Assembly: GCA_008704415.1 (NCBI GenBank)
Contig: VXIS01000003.1
Coordinates: 62,001 to 126,000 of the forward strand
DNA from: Sphaerosporella brunnea
Lineage: Eukaryota; Ascomycota; Pezizomycetes; Pezizales; Pyronemataceae
Length of the DNA stretch: 64,000 nucleotides
Direction: 5' to 3'
Both the position numbers and the translations under genes were made by a program. Shown one piece after another: positions 56,741-64,000 of this stretch (its first letter is position 1; the number at the start of each line of letters is the position of its first letter). A model generated the notes under the pieces. That model saw only the letters and a list, made by a program, of their open reading frames with translations, had not been told where the DNA came from and did not search any database.

Positions 56741-57239
56741 CGACAAAAACAGGAGGTTTTTAAAGGCCAATACGGCGATGCCGGTGGCCTTTCTTTCCTC
56801 CTGGCCGTTGTCGGCGATGCCAACAACGCGCGAAACAAAAAAATCTTGCTGCTTGGCTGATAGCGAGGTGGTGAGATTTGACTTGGACTTGCAACTGCCT
56901 CGAAGCCTTTCCGTTCCCAGAAAGGTGTGTATAAACACATATCCACATCCTCACATAAACGTTGCGCTTGTTGGCGAGCCATGGCATTCGTGTAGTCTGC
57001 CTCTTGAAATGGCTCATTCACCAAGGAATCATGATTAAGTGCGGAAAGATATTTCCTCTCACCATGTTTTGAGGACTACCGCACTGGCAGAACCAATGGG
57101 GGGTGACCATGCAACGCCGCGCGAGGTTCGAGCTGTTCATCCAGCTATCCCACTAAAGCCGGGACAGTCTACTCTGTCTATAAGAAGAATGGGGTCCGGA
57201 CCGTAAGGTGTATTCTTATAGAGTGCTTATTATAAAAGA
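56741..57239. other. Possible decayed minus-strand frames
   Basis: Minus-strand frames (57024-56689 and 56938-56711) look protein-like in alternating phase (VVGIADNGQEERKATGIAVL). No family recognised. Confidence 0.25.
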
Positions 57240-57370
57240 CTAGTGAGCAACCGTGTGGTGACCACACGGTGTGCAGTCATCAGTACAGCGCCACTTAATG
57301 TGAAGTCGTATGTAGGTTGCAGTCAGGGCGTATGTGTGTGGAACACAGCGCAGCAAAGTAAAGAGAGGAG
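57240..57370 (-). mobile_element. Helitron 3' end, copy 2
   Basis: On the minus strand: a 60-bp block matching the 44640-44700 region, then the perfect palindrome ACCGTGTGGTCACCACACGGT (57250-57270), TGCTCA, CTAG, followed by T. This is the canonical Helitron terminus (hairpin, CTRR, insertion before T). A 44-bp insertion relative to the other copy lies at about 57275-57318. The 5' end is not identified. Confidence 0.75.
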
Positions 57371-57820
57371 GTCGTGGGTTGGGGTCGAGGAGGCAAGACC
57401 GTCACACTTCGCCGCACGCACCCGCATAGCAGTGTGTGATGCATACGACCACTCTGGCGGCCGAGCGTCATGACCCGAACTTTCTGATTGGCCCGCACTA
57501 CAAAAAACTGCGAAAATAAGAACTTGGCCGTCAAAATTCATCGTAAATTACAAGCTCCGACATGTGGTCAAATCCGTCGGAAACACCGCTAGTTAGCACG
57601 TTTTGGAGGGCTTGCTGGGCCGTCATGATGTTGGCAGAGTTGAAACGGTGATGCTGAATATCCACACAACGCCACACATCAGCCTCCCACTCCGCTACCC
57701 AGCTGCACCTCCGGGACATGGTGGATCGCGGATCTTGGCGCTCGGCCGCCAGGATATGCCTGCTGCACGGTTTGGTCGCAGTGGTGGACGAAAAATTCTA
57801 TTGTTGGACTTAGGGTTAGA
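57371..57820. other. No gene assigned
   Basis: Upstream of the NWNY copy. A telomere-like TTAGGGTTAGA lies at 57810. Confidence 0.3.
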
Positions 57821-58744
57821 TTGTTGTGTCGTAGAAATGGAATGGCTATTAACGAACGGTTCACCACCACCGGCGGTATCAACATACCTGCACCTCCACC
57901 ATCCAACATCCAAGCGACCTACGTTCACACAGCTTCTTCGTCTCCCCAACGAGGTCCAGGACGAGATCTACAGCGTCTCACCACCGGATGCCCGTTGAGG
58001 CATGTTTCTGGCAACCTTCACGTACTGCAAGGAGCCCCACAAATGCGCTGTCGCTCACGCCAACACGCGACACAATCTCACCATTTTCAAGACCGACAAA
58101 CTCTGGGTGCAGCGTGCCTTGACACTCTAATACAACGAGCTATCCGTGATCAACACCCTTTTAGGACCATTTGCCCGCAGCGACTGCAATTTTGAGGCCA
58201 CCCGCCTCGTCCTAAGCATTTTCGAGACGCGGGTGGAGCGGATCGTTCTTGCTGAGAGCGAGTACGACAAGCAGTGGTACGCGAACAGGATGGGAGGAAC
58301 CGCAACCTCGAAACCTCGGGCGCAGGCGGCTTCACCCGCCGGCAACAGTTGTTGCCTGACTGTTGTGATGCTTGGACGATTGCCGCAGCCAATGGGGCCG
58401 CGAACTCCCTAGGTTTGTTGTTAGCATACGATGCGTGGTAGCAACCACGCGCTCCGGCTGCAAAGTACAGTTGCGTCCCGAACAACTGCACCAATACCAA
58501 CGACAAGGGCGCTGTACGCCTCTCGGCAAGTTCCACCCGTTTGTCCCTGCCCGCGGCAGCGTTCTACGCCCTGCCGGAGACCCTCAGCCTCCTGCTCGAC
58601 CGCGTTGCGAATGAGCTGCTGCGTGATGCCGGTGCCTGCCATCTGAACTGGAACTACGACTGGTGCCTTCGCCAGCACGGATCGAACTGGATCTTAAGGA
58701 AATGGTTCAAATATATCGATGAGGCCAAAAAATTCAGCAGCTGA
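57821..58744 (+). pseudogene. NWNY-family gene, copy 2, with premature stop
   Basis: Begins in frames with LLRLPNEVQDEIYSVSPPDA, reminiscent of an F-box-like LPxEVxxEI start, then TDKLWVQRALTL, an in-frame TAA, YNELSVINTLLGPFARSDCN and FEATRLVLSIFETRVERIVL. After more frame changes come DRVANELLRDAGACHLNWNY, DWCLRQHGSNWILRKW and FKYIDEAKKFSS before TGA at 58742-58744. Same order as copy 1 at 53371-52791 in inverse orientation. The F-box resemblance is weak. Two damaged copies in one window suggest that an intact parent exists elsewhere in the genome. Confidence 0.6.
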
Positions 58745-60641
58745 ATGTCATGACTTTGGAGGAGTACGTGCGCCGCTGTGACGAGACGGCCGATCAGTCA
58801 TGCCATTTAGAGTAGCTCTGTCTGTTGATCAAGAACCACTGTTCTCGTCTCCATCCTCGTTTCTGTGTGTTGATCAAGAATATCCGTCGTGGTCTCCGTC
58901 CTGGTGTCTCTGTTTGATAATGCTACGACGATTGTTAAGCCTACGCAGGCCACTCGACATTGTGTACGGGGGTTGCAACGCAGGCCATCCGCACTAATCC
59001 CGACCCACCGCCGTCGGAAGAATGGAGCGATCTCCAGTGAAGTAAAACTCAGGATGATGATAACCCCTTACCACGTGCACAATTTCTCCAGTTCAAGAAA
59101 CAATGATCTTCGATATGTCAGAGTTACAGACCGACACATCTGCAATCAATGTGCGGCTCTCGACTCACATTGCCCCTCAATCCTCACGACAAAAAGAACC
59201 AACCACCTTGAGAATGACACCCCATCGCCGCCGGGCCTTGCTATCAGCAATCTGCCACACCACAGGCATGCCCCAAGAAACACCATGAAAAAGAGATGAG
59301 AGCAGATGAGTGGCCCAGGTTGGATTACGACTATGTGTGTGGTCATGTACGGTCCCCCGTTTCTCCCCACCCCGGACCAAAACGTCAAAACCAGATTTTT
59401 CGTACGCCAGGCATATACTGGACTGACGGTTCACCATTGATCGATCTTGACGGTGCAGACTTACAAGTTCTAGTTAAAGGTCTCAAAACAATCGACGATC
59501 CAATGGCCATGTTGAAAGTCTCAAACAGCGGACTCAGCCTATCCTATTTTGTGAACCCGACGCGAATAAAAACGTTACGCAAGGATTTGAACAGCCGAGT
59601 CTCCCCTCAACGGGATACCGATCGCCGTCATGGTGTAAGGGGGGTAGTTCTTGATAAGGTAGGGTGACCCCGAGGACAGCACCTCTCCTTGTGTCGCCGC
59701 AGCACTTCGCACATCGTGCGCTCCTCCGTCACCAGATGCACGCTTAACAGTATCAATTTCCACATATAGATCGTTAAATGGCACCGGGATTTCAACCAAC
59801 AAAATGAGCAATTCTTGCCTGTACGGAGCGATAACCTCGATAGGATGCGAGAAAATTCGAGACACACGCTGCCACGGTATGCTCTGCGCTGTTGATGGCA
59901 AACGTGAACCGAGGCTGCCTTCGATTGCGGTGTACTGACCTTACCAGGTGTATACATCCGCTGCAGCGAAGAATCTTCTCTAGCCTACCACCCAAAAACC
60001 AACGGTGACAATGTCAGCTTCACAAGCCAGTTTGGGGTGATGTCCCAATTAGCGCAGTGTAAGCCCCTGTTGGTCACTTCGAATTTGTCGTGCTGTCCAT
60101 CTGGTGCTCACCACACAGAGACAGGAAGCCACGATGGGTTTGGCTCTTCACTGGGCAGCTGCAGGATCGTGATGCCAGATTCCCCAGCGTGGGAACCCAT
60201 CTCAAACACCGCACAAGGGTAGTCGGCAATTTCTAGGGAAGTTAGCATGGGCTGCTCGATCAGTAGAAGCAGATGAAACAGCTCTTCCAGTATCACAAAC
60301 CAATTTCACAACCACTCCAGGCAATATCGAAGTACTCCTCTTTGGCATCTGGTTATATGCGGCATCGTTTGCATGTTGGCTCTTGGAATCGTGCTTGATA
60401 TTACGTCCCTGGATAGAGGCTTTCAACGCCGTATGTACGATGCTTGATCATCTCTTTTGTTCAAACCCCGCCAGCAGACTCAGCCATTTTCGATCGCAAG
60501 CGAAGCACAAACACCTTCCCACCGAGGATGCTTGTATTACGCCCATTGTATAGTTTAGTGTCGATCAAAAGGCATGAAGTGTTGCCCTCAGAATGACCTG
60601 ATCGGAATCAACCTTTGCTATCGGTAGCCCGGTGGATGCTG
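58745..60641. other. No assignable gene
   Basis: 58745-58930 is the trailing repeat of the NWNY copy. At 59296-59667 (plus) and 59901-59575 (minus) partly overlapping frames of 108-123 codons have protein-like composition, but neither has a motif. The rest has short frames. Confidence 0.3.
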
Positions 60642-60780
60642 TAGTGATGGGCACGAGCCGAGCCGGCTCGAGTCAATGGCTCGAGCCCCGAGCTAGAGCC
60701 GACTCGATCCTGCTGGACTTTGAGCTCGGGCCGGCTCGAAAGATGGTAAGTCTGGCTCGATCTGGGTTCGAGCTTTTACA
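60642..60780 (+). mobile_element. hAT subfamily D, terminal fragment
   Basis: TAGTGATGGGCACGAGCCGAGC then repeated CTCGAG/GAGCTCG words, as in the ends of 23809-24620. No opposite end. Confidence 0.55.
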
Positions 60781-61090
60781 TAGAATTGTGTTCGTTCCGT
60801 GGACGTACCTGGTCTTAGATATCTCAGTGCATCAAGCCCCTATGTTCGGCAATGCTGGACAACATCTGCAGACTACCAACCTTCAAGGAACCATGGATGT
60901 TACTGTGGCTGCTCGGTGTCTTTGCGAGCCCCCGGTTGACCTTGGAACCGACCCCCTGCATTGATGGAAGTTGAGTGAACGGCGATTCCCTTCCCTCGCA
61001 CGAATCGTTACAAAAAAGCGGAACCGTCTGCTGGAGGAGTCGAGCAGCACGCTATTGCCCTTCAAGCACTGGTTGAAGCAAACCGAGGTC

Positions 61091-61240
61091 GAACTAGTGA
61101 TGCAAACGAGCCGAGCCAGCTCGAGCTGGCAGCTCGAGCTACGAGCTAGAGCCGGCTCGAACGTACATATTTTTGTGCTCGAGCAGCTCCAGCATGAAAG
61201 GTTTGGGCTCCAGCTCAGCTCGACCTCTCTCGAGTTTTCT
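61091..61240 (+). mobile_element. hAT subfamily D, second terminal fragment
   Basis: TAGTGATGCAAACGAGCCGAGC followed by dense CTCGAGC words to about 61235. Same orientation as 60642, so the two are not the ends of one element. Confidence 0.5.
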
Positions 61241-62371
61241 AGAAACAACGAGGTTCCGCCGGTGGCCGCAGCGCCCTCAAGTAGCCACCAACTCAGCGCT
61301 CCCCGCCACCCTTCTCCCCGGCTGCCCCCCCCCCCCCCCGCGACCGCTAGCCGCACAGTGACGTCCACCCATCCTGAGCAATCAAACACAGCATGTCCGG
61401 AGAACAGCAACCAGCGCTTAGCGCACAAGCAGACGAAGATGCCATACGTGGGTTTAAAAAGAGTTCACTGGACGTTGGGGTAAGACGCTTTCTTTATAAA
61501 CACGGTTAGCTGTACTGGAGAAGTTCCCATAACTCTATCGGGGTCGGATACAATGTGGAGAATTTCGGCATAGAAGCGCAATCGAAGCGGGGGCTTCCCG
61601 TGAGATTGACCGATAATACGATGGTTTCTAACGCTTTGACCTCTTGGTGGGCCACCGGTAACAAGGACGATGCCCGTCAGGCAGGCCGCTGGTAGGCAGC
61701 GCGGAGGGGGGTCTGCAACTGAGCCGTGAACCGGCACGGCGCCGCTGGGGGATTGAGGGCACGCCCGGCGGTGTTCCTGCTTGTAACGGGCCGCTGTGGA
61801 AGACATCGTTAGATAGGGTGGGGCCCCTATCTATCCGCCGGATCCAACGATCCCACGCCCATACGAGGATACCCCTATCCAGAGCGTGCAAAATTTTGTA
61901 TGCGACCCCGATTGAGTGATGGGAAGTTCTCCGCTATAGATACTTTACACGGTGCCGTTGGGGCACGGACACTCAGTGCACTGAATGTTGTAAAAGGATT
62001 TTCAGGGCTTCGCCGCCGCATCGTTATCGGATCTGGCCATCGGCACTTCGTCTCGTCATGTCGCATCACCTCGTCGCCGTCTCGTCGAAAAATAGGTGAT
62101 AACGTTTTTTGGGACAGTAAGGGAATCGTAAAAATATCGATCATGGTATACTGCAGCGGTAAAGTGTCTGACTAAAGCATCGCGTCGCTTTTATGCGGTA
62201 CGCTGGAGGAAAGATGACATGTCACAGAAACGGGGATGATTCTACGATTCCAGAAAGATGCATGCAATTCCCCACACCGCTAAGCCTGGACACAGTTGCT
62301 TCTCACCCTCCAAAACCCACAACAGCAAAGACCTAACGACACCACCCTGCCTCTCCCCGGTGGACATAGCG
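61241..62371. other. No gene assigned; C15 homopolymer
   Basis: A run of fifteen Cs at 61325-61339. Overlapping frames without motifs to either side. Confidence 0.4.
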
Positions 62372-62379
62372 CCTAACAC

Positions 62380-63090
62380 CAGTGTTCCGTACGGTCCGTC
62401 CAGGACCGCAGACCGGATCGGACCGACTGGCACCATCCGATCCAGTCCGCCATGGCAGAGGACCACCACGATCCAGTCTGCTCCAGTGCCAGGGACGGGG
62501 AAAGACCGTAGTCGACTGCAGTCGACTGGATTAACAGTAAGTTTGTAATATGTACGATAGTCCCCGCGCGCCAGAAGTCCGTTTGCCGCGGTGGACCCTT
62601 TCTTAGCCAGCGTAAAAAAAATTTGAATCCCTTTGCCACCGAAAAGTCTCTCATCTCATAAATTAGGCGTCGTCGTCATGGCGTGTTCATAACCCTTAAC
62701 AACCACCTCCGGAGATCTACAGGAGCATGATGAAATGCTCCAGGCACTGTCCAAAGCGGAGCTTGAGAAAAGGAAACAGAAGGGAGGGAGGGTTGAAGAA
62801 CAGGGGACCGGGAGAGCGGGATAATGGAATGATAGGACGGCGGGATAGGACGGCGGGATGGCGGTCATGTATTTGTAGACAATCGACAACTGATATTGCC
62901 CAACATACGGGTCGACTGCCGTCGACTGCAGACGACTGTGGACATTGTCGATTGCAGTCGACTGCAGGCGGTCCAGGCCGCAGTACCAAAAAGACTGCCG
63001 GTCCTGGTCTTTCCTGAAGACTGGATCGTCACTTGCGATCCAGTCCGGTCGAGAGTCAGGACGGGACCGAACGGACCGTACGGAACACTG
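62380..63090 (+). mobile_element. hAT subfamily A, copy 2 (deletion derivative)
   Basis: 711 bp with inverted ends CAGTGTTCCGTACGGTCCG and CGGACCGTACGGAACACTG, identical over 19 bp. Flanked by perfect 8-bp TSDs CCTAACAC (62372-62379 and 63091-63098). Inside are only the subterminal GTCGACTGCAGTCGACT blocks and the last 25 codons of the transposase (DEMLQALSKAELEKRKQ). It corresponds to copy 1 with nearly all of the gene deleted. The clean ends suggest recent mobility. Confidence 0.95.
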
Positions 63091-63098
63091 CCTAACAC

Positions 63099-63287
63099 AT
63101 GTAGCGGGCGTTTCCAAGCTCGAGACGAAGATGCCCCTTGCACTGGTCGTCGACCATCGGCATCGCATGGAAATTGTTAGGAACTGTGGGGGAGGACGCA
63201 TCATCCGCCGGCGACGGAGGGCGTCAAGACGCTGCTGAGTCTGGATCTGATGAATCGGTAGCCTGGTTCTCGTCAGCTCCGTGTTTG
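63099..63287. other. No gene seen
   Basis: Short stretch between the hAT copy and the gene fragment. Confidence 0.3.
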
Positions 63288-63708
63288 CTAGGAGTCGCAG
63301 GGGCGGGTTACAATCTCGATGTCCCCGTCGTGGGTTTCAGCCAGGCCAGGCTTGTCGATCGTGCCTTCGGTGAGCGCCGCAACGGGGTTACCGGAAGTTG
63401 CTCCGGCGATGTCAAGGTCGGCCATCTGGTGCTGGGTTGTGGTCAGCGATTGCGTGGAACAACGGGAGTATATTCTTACCGTGACAGTGGCTATAGTTTC
63501 AAACGGCGACTCGTTATCGTAGTATTTGTCCTCAGGGTTTCCTTCCGCCGCGGCGCGGAGGCATCTAATAACGCACTGTTCCCGACGCCACTGCCAGATC
63601 TTTCCTGGGGGAAAGCCGATCGGCGAGCGGTCGACCTTCATGCCATGATAAGCCAGAAGCTCCTGGATGGTAACATACGCAACGACGACGCGGGTGGAGG
63701 GGTGTACG
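63288..63708 (-). pseudogene. Unrecognised gene fragment cut by a foldback element
   Basis: About 135 codons, protein-like throughout (RVVVAYVTIQELLAYHGMKV, PPGKIWQWRREQCVIRCLRA, GNPVAALTEGTIDKPGLAET), ending at TAG 63288. The upstream part runs into the GC-rich foldback element at 63709, so the N-terminus is lost or lies beyond the window. No family recognised. Confidence 0.45.
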
Positions 63709-64000
63709 TACTGCTGTGCACAGGTCGGGGCGCCTCGACAGGGCACGGGGCGCGACTGGGCGGCGACCGCCTCGACGTACCCCGATCCACCCCGCCGCGC
63801 CCCGGCCGCCCCGTCGCTGCCCCCGCCACCCCGTCGGAACCCCGGCCACCCCGATGCTCCACATACACGCCCCCGCGGCGATACCCCGTCACACCGCGAT
63901 GACCCCGCCCAACCCCGGTCACCCCGTCGCGCGCCGGTGCGCCTCGTCCCGCCCCGGTGCACCTGGCCCTGACCCGGCCTACCTGGTCGCGCCCCGCCCG
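63709..64000. mobile_element. GC-rich foldback element, subfamily E, copy 3 (runs off the window)
   Basis: Starts TACTGCTGTGCACAGG, a variant of TAGAGCTGTGCACGGG, and continues as CCCCG/CGGGG-rich DNA to the last base. The right end is outside the window. Confidence 0.7.

Noticed and set aside
59296..59901. Opposed open frames (plus 123, minus 108 codons) as genes
   Set aside because: They partly overlap, neither has a motif, promoter or homologue in the window; mentioned only as unassigned sequence.
60642..61240. One complete hAT subfamily D element between the two TAGTGATG ends
   Set aside because: Both ends have the same orientation and no matching TSD, so they are separate fragments.
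1..64000. Repeat-induced point mutation as the cause of pseudogenes
   Set aside because: Most lesions are frameshifts, and at least one premature stop (TAC-type codon to TAG) is not a C-to-T or G-to-A change; duplicated segments are not conspicuously AT-shifted.
1..64000. Bacterial or phage origin
   Set aside because: No operons, ribosome-binding sites or bacterial gene families; introns, TATA boxes, FunK1, F-box, hAT and Helitron all point to a fungus.

Overview
This is a window of eukaryotic nuclear DNA, most likely from a filamentous fungus. The best evidence is a broken FunK1-type kinase (fungus-specific family), an F-box gene of the fungal type, short introns (47-59 nt, GTAAGT/GTAGGT to GATAG), TATA boxes about 60 bp upstream of start codons, and many degraded DNA transposons. 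The F-box and FunK1 motifs look more like Pezizomycotina (Ascomycota) than Basidiomycota, but I cannot settle this from sequence alone. No housekeeping gene is visible. It reads as a gene-poor, transposon-rich accessory compartment.

Layout. 1-10.8 kb: a hAT copy (1079-4268) with a perfect 8-bp target-site duplication (TSD), carrying a second, unrelated transposon (2256-3902) nested in its transposase gene; a FunK1 kinase pseudogene (7.5-9.2 kb); further hAT pieces. 11.3-13.3 kb: two tandem C2H2 modules (one gene or two), one broken by a GC-rich foldback element. 17.5-19.9 kb: a 127-bp miniature relative of the nested transposon, half of a 600-bp dispersed repeat, and an F-box pseudogene. 23.2-25.6 kb: a retroelement-like copy split by a hAT element, then the second half of the dispersed repeat. 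28.3-31.7 kb: a clean small gene with two SUMO-interacting-like motifs and MULE-like pieces. 35.7-36.6 kb: a basic protein built of an internal repeat. 39.6-46 kb: hAT pieces, a minisatellite-filled pseudogene, a Helitron 3' end, and a TIR element with a TA duplication. 48.4-54 kb: a complete retro-insertion with a 13-bp TSD, an apparently intact Q/W-rich protein gene, and a pseudogene whose upstream region duplicates that of the Q/W-rich gene. 55.4-57.3 kb: a 110-bp satellite array, a hairpin and a Helitron terminus. 57.8-64 kb: a second pseudogene of the NWNY family, more hAT ends, an internally deleted hAT with perfect TSDs, and a gene fragment cut by a third GC-rich foldback copy.

Four gene models look usable: the C2H2 gene ending at 13278, the SIM-type gene 28371-28891, the repeat protein 35745-36602 and the Q/W-rich protein 50726-51298 (minus). 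Most others are decayed. No pathway links them. The coherent story is transposon traffic: several insertions can be dated relative to each other by exact TSDs and by reading frames that close up again once the insert is taken out. The most unusual item is a small retroelement family (three copies) whose 3' half encodes a coiled-coil protein and no visible reverse transcriptase, with proper TSDs and A-rich tails.
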